From the NCBI RefSeq assembly GCF_018398875.1, contig NZ_JAGWDK010000013.1:1-64000 (forward strand): DNA of 64,000 bases, written 5' to 3'. Source of the DNA: Bradyrhizobium sp. sGM-13. GTDB lineage: Bacteria > Pseudomonadota > Alphaproteobacteria > Rhizobiales > Xanthobacteraceae. Numbering within the stretch: position 1 is the stretch's first letter; each line of letters begins with the position of its first letter. The notes beneath the pieces were generated by a model. That model was not told where the DNA came from. It did no database searches and was given only the letters and a program-made list of their open reading frames with translations. Both the position numbers and the translations under genes were made by a program. This document shows positions 34,777 through 43,497 of the stretch, piece by piece.

Positions 34777-36414
34777 TTAGCCGAACTGGTTCATCGTGTT
34801 GTGGGCCCCGCCCGCCTTCAGAGCGGCTTCACCCGCGAAATATTCCTTGTGATCGTCGCCGATATCGGAGCCGGCCATGTTCTGATGCTTGACGCAGGCG
34901 ATACCCTGACGGATCTCCTGGCGCTGAACGTTCTTCACATAGCCCAGCATGCCCTGCTCGCCGAAATACTCCCTCGCGAGATTATCAGTCGACAAAGCTG
35001 CCGTGTGATAGGTCGGCAACGTGATCAGATGGTGGAAGATGCCAGCACGCTTTGCTGAATCGGCCTGGAAGGTGCGGATGCGTTCGTCGGCTTCAATGGC
35101 CAGCGGCGTATCGTCGTATTCCGGCTTCATCAGGTCGGCTCGGTTGTACTTGCTGACATCCTTGCCGGCTTCCTTCATCGCATCGTACACCTGCCAACGG
35201 AAGTTGAGCGTCCAGTTGAATGACGGCGAGTTGTTGTAGGCCAGTTTCGCGTTTGGAATGACCTCGCGAATGCGGTCAACCATCTTGGCGATCTGCTCGA
35301 TATGCGGCTTCTCGGTCTCGATCCACAGCAGGTCGGCACCGTTCTGCAGCGAGGTGATGCAGTCGAGCACGCAGCGATCTTCGCCAGTGCCGGCACGGAA
35401 CTGATAGAGATTGCTGGCAAGCCGCTTCGGACGCATCATCTTGCCGTTGCGGTTGATGATGACATCGCCATTCTTGGCATTGGCCGCTGTCACTTCCTCG
35501 CAATCCAGGAAGCTGTTGTACTGATCGCCGAGGTCGCCGGGCTTGTGGCTCACGGCAATCTGCTGCGTGAGACCGGCACCCAGCGAGTCGGTGCGGGTCA
35601 CGATGATGCCGTCTTCGACGCCCAATTCGAGGAAGGCATGGCGGCAGGCCCGGATCTTCGCCAGGAACACCTCGTGCGGCACGGTCACCTTGCCGTCCTG
35701 GTGGCCGCACTGCTTTTCGTCGGAGACCTGATTCTCGATCTGCAGCGCGCACGCACCTGCTTCGATCATCTTCTTGGCGAGCAGGTAGGTTGCCTCGGCA
35801 TTGCCGAAGCCGGCGTCGATGTCGGCGACGACGGGCACGACATGGGTCTGGAAGTTGTCGATCTTTTCGATCAGCGCCTTTTCCTTCGTCTTGTCGCCTT
35901 CCTTGCGGGCCGCATCGAGCGCGCGGAAGATATCGTTGAGCTCGCGGGAATCCGCCTGACGGAGGAAGGTGTAGAGCTCTTCGATCAGGGCCGGCACCGA
36001 GGTCTTCTCGTGCATCGACTGATCAGGAAGCGGTCCGAACTCGGAGCGAAGCGCGGCGATCATCCAGCCGGAGAGGTACAGATAGCGGCGATCGGTCGTG
36101 CCGAAATGCTTCTTGACCGAAATCAGCTTCTGCTGCGCGATGAAGCCATGCCAGCAACCCAGCGATTGGGTGTATTTGGTGGGATCGGCGTCATAGGCAG
36201 CCATATCGCTGCGCATCAGCGCCGCGGTGTACCGGGCGACGTCCAGGCCCGTCTTGAAGCGGTTCTGCAGACGCATGCGCGCCACGGCTTCGGCGGTGAC
36301 GCCATTCCAGGTCGGCTGGGCCTTAAGGAGCGCCTCAGCAGCTTTAATCTCGCTCAGATAGGAAGCCGGTCCCTGGATAGTCCGGTCACTGATTCCACGT
36401 GGCTGGTAGTTCAT
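34777..36414 (-). CDS. aceA: Isocitrate lyase
   Basis: Cleaves isocitrate to succinate and glyoxylate, opening the glyoxylate shunt for growth on acetate and fatty acids. At 545 residues it belongs to the longer isocitrate lyase class. The catalytic cysteine is in EKQCGHQDGK (the K-x-C-G-H motif, about residue 235), with metal-site text VADIDAGFGN (about 195-204) and WIETEKPH further on. The ATG at 36414 follows AAGGAT. It is divergent from a RamB/ScfR-type regulator, a pairing that suggests direct control. Confidence 0.97.
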   Translation of the reverse strand: MNYQPRGISDRTIQGPASYLSEIKAAEALLKAQPTWNGVTAEAVARMRLQNRFKTGLDVARYTAALMRSDMAAYDADPTKYTQSLGCWHGFIAQQKLISVKKHFGTTDRRYLYLSGWMIAALRSEFGPLPDQSMHEKTSVPALIEELYTFLRQADSRELNDIFRALDAARKEGDKTKEKALIEKIDNFQTHVVPVVADIDAGFGNAEATYLLAKKMIEAGACALQIENQVSDEKQCGHQDGKVTVPHEVFLAKIRACRHAFLELGVEDGIIVTRTDSLGAGLTQQIAVSHKPGDLGDQYNSFLDCEEVTAANAKNGDVIINRNGKMMRPKRLASNLYQFRAGTGEDRCVLDCITSLQNGADLLWIETEKPHIEQIAKMVDRIREVIPNAKLAYNNSPSFNWTLNFRWQVYDAMKEAGKDVSKYNRADLMKPEYDDTPLAIEADERIRTFQADSAKRAGIFHHLITLPTYHTAALSTDNLAREYFGEQGMLGYVKNVQRQEIRQGIACVKHQNMAGSDIGDDHKEYFAGEAALKAGGAHNTMNQFG

Positions 36415-36533
36415 GTGCGTAATCCTTGTCTTCCACTGTCTTCGATCGACATTGTTGACAGTGCATTGCGAAACGTCCTGAGAGCTAAACGCGGAAAAGA
36501 GAAATCCGTATAGATGCCTTGTCTTTTATTAGT

Positions 36534-36580
36534 GATGTCATGTAACATATGAACTTGTAGCAGATGTCATTTTGTAAAAT
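36534..36580. promoter_or_regulatory. Candidate operator between aceA and its regulator
   Basis: The octamer GATGTCAT occurs twice, at 36534-36541 and 36563-36570, 29 bases apart (about three helical turns). The second runs into a small palindrome ATTTTGTAAAAT (36569-36580). These lie 20-70 bases before the regulator gene, in the AT-richest part of the 186-base gap. No known consensus is matched. Confidence 0.4.
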
Positions 36581-36600
36581 TTGTCACATCCAGGACTCCC

Positions 36601-38046
36601 ATGGCCACCGAATCCGGAAAAAAACTCTTCGTTGGCCCGCGTTTCCGGCGGATCCGCCAGCAGCTCGGGCTGTCGCAAACCCAGATTGCGGAGGGGCTCG
36701 GGATTTCGCCGAGCTACATCAACCTGATCGAGCGGAACCAGCGCCCGGTAACGGCGCAGATCCTGTTGCGGCTCGCCGAAACCTATGATCTGGACCTGCG
36801 CGATCTCGCCACCGCCGACGAGGACCGCTTTTTTGCCGAGCTGAATGAGATTTTTTCCGATCCGCTGTTCCGCCAGATCGACCTGCCGAAGCAGGAACTG
36901 CGCGACCTCGCCGAACTCTGCCCGGGCGTGACCCATTCGCTGCAGCGCCTCTACGCCGCCTATACCGAGGCCCGCCGCGGCGAGACGCTGGTGGCGGCCC
37001 AGATGGCCGACCGCAATGAGGGTGCCCGCTTCGAGGCCAACCCGATCGAGCGCGTGCGCGACCTGATCGAAGCCAACCGCAATTATTTTCCGGAGCTCGA
37101 ACAGGCCGCGGAAAATTTGCGCGACGAACTCCACGCCTCCGCCGAGGAACTGTTTGCCGCGCTCTCGGCGCGCTTGCGCGAAAAGCATTCGATCGTCACC
37201 CGCATCATGCCGGTCGACGTCATGCGTGAGACGCTGCGGCGGTTCGACCGCCATCGCCGGCAGCTTCTGATTTCCGAACTGGTCGACAGCTCGGGTCGGG
37301 CCTTCCAGCTCGCGCTGCAGATTGGGCTCGCCGAATGCGGCGCATCCATCGACGCCATCGTGAACCGCGCCGGCCCGCTCGATGATACGCCGCGGCGGCT
37401 CTACCGGATTACGCTGGCGAACTACTTCGCCGCCGCCGTCATGATGCCCTATCAGCCGTTCCACACCGCTGCGGAAAACCTGAACTACGACGTGCACGTG
37501 CTGGCGCAGCGCTTCAATGCCGGCTTCGAGCAGGTGTGCCATCGACTCACCACGCTGCAGCGGCCGAATGCGCGCGGCGTGCCGTTCTTCCTGCTGCGCG
37601 TCGACAATGCCGGCAATGTCTCCAAGCGATTCTCCTCCGGCACGTTTCCGTTCTCGAAGTTCGGCGGCACTTGCCCGCTTTGGAACGTGCATTCGACCTT
37701 CGACACACCGGACCGCCTGCTCAAGCAGGTGATCGAACTGCCCGACGGCACGCGTTATTTTTCCATCGCGCAGATGGTGCGCCGCCCGATCGCGCCGCAC
37801 CCGCAGCCGCAGCCGCGCTTTGCGATCGGCTTGGGCTGCGAAATCCGTCATGCCTCGAAGCTGATCTACGCCGCCGGGATGGATCTGGAGAAGGCGGAGG
37901 GCACGCCGATCGGCGTCAACTGCCGGCTCTGCGAACGCGAAAACTGCAGCCAGCGCGCCGAGCCGCCGATCACGCGGACGCTGATCCTGGACGAGAACAC
38001 GCGGCGGGTGTCGTCGTTCGCGTTCTCGAATGCGCGGGAGTTGTGA
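36601..38046 (+). CDS. XRE-family short-chain acyl-CoA regulator (RamB/ScfR-like)
   Basis: 481 residues. A helix-turn-helix of the XRE type at 13-68 (RRIRQQLGLSQTQIAEGLGI, then SPSYINLIERNQRPV) is followed by a middle ImmA/IrrE-like (DUF955) domain. The metalloprotease HExxH is not present: the matching region reads NYFAAAVMMPYQPF. The DUF2083 domain at the C-terminus carries a cysteine set including GGTCPLW, GLGCEIRH and CRLCERENC. Relatives control isocitrate lyase and propionyl-CoA genes. Position opposite aceA fits that role. Confidence 0.92.
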   Translation: MATESGKKLFVGPRFRRIRQQLGLSQTQIAEGLGISPSYINLIERNQRPVTAQILLRLAETYDLDLRDLATADEDRFFAELNEIFSDPLFRQIDLPKQELRDLAELCPGVTHSLQRLYAAYTEARRGETLVAAQMADRNEGARFEANPIERVRDLIEANRNYFPELEQAAENLRDELHASAEELFAALSARLREKHSIVTRIMPVDVMRETLRRFDRHRRQLLISELVDSSGRAFQLALQIGLAECGASIDAIVNRAGPLDDTPRRLYRITLANYFAAAVMMPYQPFHTAAENLNYDVHVLAQRFNAGFEQVCHRLTTLQRPNARGVPFFLLRVDNAGNVSKRFSSGTFPFSKFGGTCPLWNVHSTFDTPDRLLKQVIELPDGTRYFSIAQMVRRPIAPHPQPQPRFAIGLGCEIRHASKLIYAAGMDLEKAEGTPIGVNCRLCERENCSQRAEPPITRTLILDENTRRVSSFAFSNAREL

Positions 38047-38066
38047 GGGCCGAGCTCTCTCGTGCC

Positions 38067-38096
38067 GTCGTCCCTGCGACGCAGGGATCTATAGCC
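38067..38096. repeat. REP-like palindrome, copy D (inverted)
   Basis: Reverse-strand version of the TATGG/GTCCCTGC unit: GTCGTCCCTGC...GCAGGGA. It pairs with the copy at 38158-38185 in opposite orientation, forming a head-to-head doublet after the regulator gene. Confidence 0.75.
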
Positions 38097-38157
38097 ACCG
38101 GCGGACGTTGTGAGAGGCGCTGTAGCCACGGCCTGGCAGAACATGAACATTTGTGGT

Positions 38158-38185
38158 TATGGGTCCCTGCGTTCGCAGGGACGAC
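38158..38185. repeat. REP-like palindrome, copy C
   Basis: TATGGGTCCCTGC, short loop, GCAGGGACGAC, near identical to copies at 129-155 and 3271-3300. The rest of the 502-base gap 38047-38548 has no gene. The piece 38236-38320 (CCCGAAATTAGAGGGCGCAG onward) resembles sequence I remember as recurring in Bradyrhizobium intergenic DNA. Confidence 0.8.
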
Positions 38186-38548
38186 GGATGGATATGCGTT
38201 CGCATTCCTGCGACGCACCGCGCGCCCAGGCTTTGCTTGAATTCTTCACCCCCGAAATTAGAGGGCGCAGGGAAGGCCGGGTGCTGGCTGGCACCCGCGG
38301 TCTCGTGTGCAATAAGCGCTAAGGAACGCACATACAGGTATCAGCCGAAACAACCGACCTTCCCTTACGCGCAGCACCCCGCACCGCCGCCTGCGTACGA
38401 AAAATCGCCGTCGCGGGATCGTGTGGTTGCCCGGAAGATGAAGGGATGTTCATCAGCATTGCGCCGGCTGCGACCGCAGGCGGGAAAAAGTGGAACACCA
38501 CCGCGAGCGCGGCGTTTGCTTGGCTTCCTACAACAGGAGAGACCTCCA

Positions 38549-38794
38549 ATGCTGAAGACCTTGATTACCGTTTCGACCGTGCTGCTCACCACGGCTGCGT
38601 TTGCGCAGGGCACGAAGTCTCCGGGTTCGTCCGAATACGCCCCGGGACAGAAGATGCAGAAGAGCAAGACTTCGACCGCACCGGGTGCATCGGAATATGC
38701 GCCGGGACATCAGAAGAAGACGGCGAAGGGCCATTCGGAAAGCGCGCCCGGCAAGCAGACGACAACCGGATCCGCTACGAAGAAGAAATACTAG
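38549..38794 (+). CDS. Small secreted repeat protein
   Basis: 81 residues: a clear signal peptide (MLKTLITVSTVLLTTAAFAQG) and a low-complexity mature part with three rough repeats, PGSSEYAPGQ, PGASEYAPGH and GHSESAPGK, ending in a basic KKKY. The ATG at 38549 follows AGGAGAG. No known domain. Such short Ser/Pro/Gly/Lys periplasmic proteins are frequent in Bradyrhizobium. The long open frame from 38153 is an artefact of GC bias. Confidence 0.8.
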   Translation: MLKTLITVSTVLLTTAAFAQGTKSPGSSEYAPGQKMQKSKTSTAPGASEYAPGHQKKTAKGHSESAPGKQTTTGSATKKKY

Positions 38795-39061
38795 TCCTAC
38801 TCCAACAGCGGCCTGGCATCGATGCCGGGCCGTTTTGCGTGCGCGTCTCCACAGGCTCGATCTTTCTGCAGGTCTCGCGTCATTGGCGCAGTGCGATGCA
38901 TCAATGGACCGCTTTCTCTCACCGGAAAGCCGCATCTGTGTCCCGCTGGTGACGATCACATTTAAAACGTGGGTATTCCGCAATTTTGCGATGGAACGGC
39001 CAAGCCGATTCGCTAGTTTGAGAGTAGCGATTCTCAGAACTCGCAAATGGATGCAGGACCG

Positions 39062-39346
39062 ATGTTGCGACTCGCCAAGCTGATGAACCCGTTCGAAATC
39101 GCCCAAGACCGGGTCACCCAAGACCGGATCACCCACGACCGGCCGCAGCCGATCGAACGCAAGGTGATCAATCGCGCCGCCCGTTCCACGCCGGTCTGCG
39201 CCGCCTGCGGTTCCGACGACATCATCTGCCATGCCACGGCGCAATGGAGCAACGAAGCGCAGGAATGGCAGCTCGCCAACACGTTCAACCAGCCGGCGCG
39301 CTGCAACACCTGTCACACCGACTGCAACCTGGTGTGGCTGAACTAG
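39062..39346 (+). CDS. Small zinc-ribbon-like protein
   Basis: 94 residues with two cysteine pairs, VCAACGSDD (about 42-50) and RCNTCHTDC (about 80-88), the pattern of a small zinc ribbon. Before it a short direct repeat encodes QDRVTQDRITHDR from 15-base DNA repeats. The ATG at 39062 has AGGA 6 bases before; an ATG at 39047 is in frame. Possibly nucleic-acid binding, but no partner is apparent. The gap 38795-39061 shows nothing else. Confidence 0.7.
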   Translation: MLRLAKLMNPFEIAQDRVTQDRITHDRPQPIERKVINRAARSTPVCAACGSDDIICHATAQWSNEAQEWQLANTFNQPARCNTCHTDCNLVWLN

Positions 39347-39359
39347 GTGGCAGTAAAAC

Positions 39360-39510
39360 TGTTTGTAGCCCGCATGAGCCGACGGATCGCATGAACGCGC
39401 GCTCGGTGACAGGCTCCGCGATATGCGGGACCCGTAGAATCCCGGATATCGCTTCCGCCTACGCTCGTTGAGCTACGGCGGACAAGTCGCTCATCCGGGC
39501 TACTCCAGCA
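39360..39510. repeat. GTAGCCCGCATGAGC dispersed repeat
   Basis: Starts GTAGCCCGCATGAGC and ends GCTCATCCGGGCTAC, complementary in outline, with ATGCGGGACCCG inside. A shorter relative (GTAGCCCGCATGAGCGTTGC) is at 40160-40195. It separates the zinc-ribbon and VOC genes. Confidence 0.7.
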
Positions 39511-39515
39511 CGCCG

Positions 39516-39941
39516 CTAGATCTCCGCATACACCTCCAGCAAATTCCCATCCGGGTCCCTGAAGAACAGCGTGCGATGGCCGAAGGGCTGGTTGGTCGGC
39601 GGCTCGAGCAGATCGACGCCGTGCCGCACCAGCTCGTCGGCGCAGCGATCGACGTCATCAGCGGCAACCTTGAACGCGAGCTGCAGCGAAGCGCTCCCCG
39701 TGGGCGTCGGCGCATCCTTCGCCGTCCGGCCCGGCCGCGCCAGCGCGAGCGTGTTGCCCCCGATCTGATATTCGATCCATCCCGCCGATAGCTCGCGCGT
39801 TAGCGGAAAGCACAGGACGCCCTCATAGAAGCGGCGCATCGCCGCCATGTCGCGCACGAAGATGACGGTGTAGTCGACGGCGCGGATGGAGTGGAAGGGG
39901 GATGGGGTGGATGGCTGCGGTTCGTTCACGAGCGTTTCCAC
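39516..39941 (-). CDS. VOC-family (glyoxalase/bleomycin-resistance) protein
   Basis: 141 residues with the paired beta-alpha-beta-beta-beta modules of the vicinal oxygen chelate fold: VDYTVIFVRDMAAMRRFYEGVLCF (named region, about 22-45) and the closing FRDPDGNLLEVYAEI. Possible metal ligands include the Glu of LLEVY. Substrate unknown; relatives act on glyoxal adducts, catechols or bind antibiotics. Confidence 0.88.
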   Translation of the reverse strand: METLVNEPQPSTPSPFHSIRAVDYTVIFVRDMAAMRRFYEGVLCFPLTRELSAGWIEYQIGGNTLALARPGRTAKDAPTPTGSASLQLAFKVAADDVDRCADELVRHGVDLLEPPTNQPFGHRTLFFRDPDGNLLEVYAEI

Positions 39942-40517
39942 AATGAGACGTTGCGTACGGACATTGGCATCCGTTCAGGTTCGATATTGATATCGCGACA
40001 GGGGCGATGTCTGCATCGCGGCACTCAGAGTCTCGCCGGTCAGAGCGCCCTTCAAGCGACAGGATTCCCGCTTTTGGCGCCGATGCATCGTCGGCTTAAC
40101 GGAGGCGGGTTTTCGGATTCTAGTCATACACGCTAGAAGAGCATATATCCTCGGCCACGTGTAGCCCGCATGAGCGTTGCGACATGCGGGAACCAGAAGG
40201 AAGCTCCGGATGGCGCCTCGCTCACCCGGAGCTGCGCCCGCTGCGCAAGCGAAATGGCGCAAAAGGCCGGAAGGAAAGGAAGCTGCTTACAAGGCTCCGA
40301 CGAAAAAGCTGGTGGCGTTTCGGCTATCCGGCCAGTTGATCGAGAAGTACATGGCAGTCGCGGATCGATCAGGATTTGCGGCGGATCAATAAGATCAAGT
40401 GAACCAGTAGGCCGCACAAGCGGGAATCGGCACAACAAGGCCCGGATATTGCTCTACCTATCCCGGCTACGGACGACAGTTTGACAGTCCGCCCAACGCG
40501 CGCTGCATCGGATTCGA
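39942..40517. other. 576-base gap with repeat, no convincing gene
   Basis: Contains a GTAGCCCGCATGAGC-type repeat at 40160-40195 and a small palindrome CGATAT-TG-ATATCG at 39982-39995. A 60-codon frame from 40190 (ending ...AFRLSGQLIEKYMAVADRSG) has a Shine-Dalgarno-like AAGGAAG, but its start lies in the repeat and it matches nothing I know, so it is not called. Confidence 0.5.
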
Positions 40518-41087
40518 TCAGGTCTCGGCGTTCGAACCCCAGATCCTCTCCTCCGTCCAACCCAGTTCCGCGAATTCCGCCGCCCGCAATGGCGCTTCAC
40601 CCGCCGAGAAGAACTCATCGAGTTGCGGCGGGCTCACGGACGTGCCGCTCAGCATGCAGTGAGCCTGACCGCGATGATGCACCTGGTGCTGGAACAGATG
40701 CAGAAGCAAACGGTCCATTCGCTCGCGCTGGATGGAAGTGCCGCGATGCACCGACACGATGCGCTGCAAGCCTGCGGCGTCGAGCGCTTCAACGACGTTG
40801 AGCAAACGTTGATCGACTGCGGCCTGCGCTTCCTTCAGCGCGGCGACCGTTGCACAAGGCTCCCGATCCGCGAAGGCGGCCGGGCCGAGCGTGCCGCCTT
40901 CCATCGCGTCGACGTAAAAGTGGTCGATGATCAGGATGTGGTTGAGCGTGGCGCGCAGGCTTGGGAAGAAGCCGGTTCGCTTCGCAATGAACTCATCCTG
41001 CGACAGCCGCGCACAGGCGGTGAGGAGGCGGTGGTTTGCCCAGGCATTGTTGTACGCCATGGTGCGATAGGGAAGCACGTCATTCAT
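40518..41087 (-). CDS. DinB-family protein
   Basis: 189 residues of the DinB/YfiT four-helix fold, metal-dependent enzymes that often use small thiols. The three ligand histidines are placed as expected: NHILIIDHFY (about 48-57) and FQHQVHHRGQAH (about 131-142). The ATG at 41087 gives the normal N-terminus (NDVLPYRTMAYNNAWAN). No SD sequence is obvious. Substrate unknown. Confidence 0.88.
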   Translation of the reverse strand: MNDVLPYRTMAYNNAWANHRLLTACARLSQDEFIAKRTGFFPSLRATLNHILIIDHFYVDAMEGGTLGPAAFADREPCATVAALKEAQAAVDQRLLNVVEALDAAGLQRIVSVHRGTSIQRERMDRLLLHLFQHQVHHRGQAHCMLSGTSVSPPQLDEFFSAGEAPLRAAEFAELGWTEERIWGSNAET

Positions 41088-41113
41088 TGGCGTCGTCGGG
41101 TCTGCGCAAATCT

Positions 41114-41196
41114 GTAGGATGGGTGGAGCGAAGCGATATCCATCTTTTGCGTTTCGTGGCAGATGATGGGTTTCGCAAGAGCTCAACCCATCCTAC
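41114..41196. repeat. GTAGGATGGGT inverted-repeat element
   Basis: GTAGGATGGGT at 41114-41124 and ACCCATCCTAC at 41186-41196 form an 11-bp perfect inverted repeat flanking about 60 bases that include GCGAAGCGATATCCATC. Elements with these ends are common in Bradyrhizobium intergenic DNA. It lies between the DinB gene and the 3' end of the molybdenum hydroxylase. Confidence 0.75.
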
Positions 41197-41206
41197 GAAG
41201 CTCATC

Positions 41207-43480
41207 CTACTCCGCCGCCTGCTGCGTCGGCGCTTCCAGCACCTCCAGCACCTTCGGCGGCGACATCGGCAGGGCGTAGAAACGCTTGCCCAGCGCGTTG
41301 TAGATCGCATTCGCCACTGCCGCCATCACCGGGACCAGCGGCACTTCGCCGACGCCCTTGACGCCTTGCGGGTGTTTCGGGTTCGGGATCTCGACCATGA
41401 TGCAGTCGATCATCGGTAGGTCGGAGCAGACCGGCATACGGTAGTCGAGGAAGCCGGGATTATCGACCTTGCCCTCCTTCGTGTAGATGTATTCCTCGTT
41501 CAGCGCCCAGCCGATGCCTTGCGCGACGCCGCCCTGGAGCTGGCCCTCGACATAGCCGGGGTGAATGGCGCGGCCGACATCCTGCACGGCGGTGTAGCGG
41601 ATCACGCGTGCGATGCCGAGATCGACGTCGACCTCGACGTCGCAGACATGCGTGCCGAAACCGCCGTCGGCGCCTTGGGTGTTGAGCTGCACGCCGGCCC
41701 CGATGGGGCCGCCCATCGCGGGCGCCTTCTCGGCCAGCTCTTCCAGCGTCAGCGGCTCGAACTGACCGGCGTTCGGGCTCGCCGGATGCGCCGCGCCGTT
41801 CTCCCACTTCACCGCTTCGGGATCGATCTCCCAGATCTTGGCCGCGCGCTCGCGCAGCGTCTGGATGATCTTTTCGGTCGACTGCGTCACCACCATTGAA
41901 GACGCGAACAGCACGCGGCTGCCGCCGGTCAAGTTGGAGAAACCGACCGTCTGGGTGTCGCCGATGATGACAGAGACGCGGCGGTAATCGATGCCGAGCA
42001 ACTCGGCGCAGATGTTGGCGATGCCCGCGCGCGAACCGCCGATGTCAGGATGCCCTGTGGTGACGACGACGTTGCCATCCTCGGTGATGTTGACCTGCGC
42101 GGAAGATTCGCCGCCGGCGTTGAACCAGAAGCCGCTAGCCACGCCCCTCCCCCTGAGCTTGCCGTGGCTGTCGCCGAGCGGCGCGGCGTAATGCGGCGAG
42201 CTTTTCGCCGCTTCTACCGTCTCGATATAGCCGATGCGCGGGAACACCGGGCCGTGCGCGGCCTTCGTTCCTTCCATGGCGGCGTTCTTCAGGCGGAAGT
42301 CGAGCGGGTCCATCTTCAAGGCTTCCGCGACTTCATCGAGCACGCATTCCACCGCATAGGCGCCGATCGGCGCGCCCGGCGCGCGATAGGCTGCGACCTT
42401 CGAGCGGTTGGAGCAGACGTCATATCCTTCCGAGAGCAGGTTCGGAATGTCATAGGGCGTGAAGCTGCAGCCCGCGGCGCCGCGGATCGGCGAGCCCGGA
42501 AACGCGCCGGCCTGCAGGTAGAAGGTGCCGTGCGCGGCGACGATCTTGCCGTCCTTCGTCGCGCCGATCTTCACCGTGCTTTTCGAGCCTGAGGTGGGAC
42601 CGGTCGCGCGCATCACCTCCTCGCGCGTCATCACCATCTTCACCGGGCGGCCGGATTTTTTTGCGAGCAAGGTTGCGAGCGGTTCGAGATAGACGATGGT
42701 CTTGCCGCCAAAACCGCCGCCGATCTCGGCGGGGATGGCGCGGATATCGCTCTGCGGTATGCCGGTGAGATAGGCCGTCATCGCGCGCACCATGAACTGG
42801 CCCTGGCTGGAACTCCAGATCGTGGTTTTGCCGTCGGGCGCCACCGAAATCAGGCAGGCATGCGGCTCGATATAGCCTTGGTGCACCGGGCGCGTGGTGA
42901 AGGTGCGCTCGATGACGACGTCGGCCTTTTTAAAACCTTCCGCGATGTCGCCCTTCTTGTGCTCGAGTCGGCCGACGATATTGGAGGGCTTGCCGTCGAA
43001 TTTGTTGAACTCGTGCAGGATGGGCGCGTCGGGCTTGAGCGCATCGTCGATCTCGATCGACCACGGCAACACCTCGTAATCGACCTCGATCAGCTTGCAG
43101 GCTTCCTCAGCGATCGCTTCCGTGGTCGCGGCGACGGCGGCGACGGGGTGGCCGGGGAACAGCGCCTTGTCGCGCGCCATCACGTTGCGGCACATCCAGC
43201 GCATGTCCTGGATGCCCAGCATGACTGCGCCCTTCTCGATTGGGAAATCGACGATGTCTTTCGAGGTGACGACGGCCTTCACGCCCGGCAGCTTCTCCGC
43301 TTTCGAGGTGTCGATCGATTTGATGCGCGCATGCGGATGCGGGCTGCGCAAAACCTTGCCCCAGATCATGCCGGGCATGGTGGTGTCGGCGGCGAACTGC
43401 GCGCGGCCGGTAACCTTGTCCATGCCGTCGGGACGGATGGTGCGCTGGCCGATCCACTTGTTGTTGGTGACGACGTTCAT
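41207..43480 (-). CDS. Molybdenum hydroxylase, large (molybdopterin) subunit
   Basis: 757-residue xanthine-dehydrogenase-family catalytic subunit binding the molybdenum cofactor. AEIGGGFGGKT (about 248-258), VAAYRAPGAP (about 361-370) and the catalytic glutamate in KGVGEVPLVP (about 716-725) are in place. The active-site loop lacks the CSFR of CO dehydrogenase, so it hydroxylates an organic substrate, perhaps an aromatic acyl-CoA or N-heterocycle. The ATG follows GGGAGA. Gene order is FAD, 2Fe-2S, Mo, all on the minus strand. Confidence 0.92.
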   Translation of the reverse strand: MNVVTNNKWIGQRTIRPDGMDKVTGRAQFAADTTMPGMIWGKVLRSPHPHARIKSIDTSKAEKLPGVKAVVTSKDIVDFPIEKGAVMLGIQDMRWMCRNVMARDKALFPGHPVAAVAATTEAIAEEACKLIEVDYEVLPWSIEIDDALKPDAPILHEFNKFDGKPSNIVGRLEHKKGDIAEGFKKADVVIERTFTTRPVHQGYIEPHACLISVAPDGKTTIWSSSQGQFMVRAMTAYLTGIPQSDIRAIPAEIGGGFGGKTIVYLEPLATLLAKKSGRPVKMVMTREEVMRATGPTSGSKSTVKIGATKDGKIVAAHGTFYLQAGAFPGSPIRGAAGCSFTPYDIPNLLSEGYDVCSNRSKVAAYRAPGAPIGAYAVECVLDEVAEALKMDPLDFRLKNAAMEGTKAAHGPVFPRIGYIETVEAAKSSPHYAAPLGDSHGKLRGRGVASGFWFNAGGESSAQVNITEDGNVVVTTGHPDIGGSRAGIANICAELLGIDYRRVSVIIGDTQTVGFSNLTGGSRVLFASSMVVTQSTEKIIQTLRERAAKIWEIDPEAVKWENGAAHPASPNAGQFEPLTLEELAEKAPAMGGPIGAGVQLNTQGADGGFGTHVCDVEVDVDLGIARVIRYTAVQDVGRAIHPGYVEGQLQGGVAQGIGWALNEEYIYTKEGKVDNPGFLDYRMPVCSDLPMIDCIMVEIPNPKHPQGVKGVGEVPLVPVMAAVANAIYNALGKRFYALPMSPPKVLEVLEAPTQQAAE

Positions 43481-43497
43481 TGGGTTGTCTCCCGAAA

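Noticed and set aside
38153..38548. 5' part of a long frame before the small secreted protein
   Set aside because: Runs through repeats; the real start with signal peptide and SD is at 38549.
40190..40372. 60-codon frame with a Shine-Dalgarno-like AAGGAAG
   Set aside because: Start lies in a dispersed repeat, ends abruptly, no homology recognised; may be a remnant.
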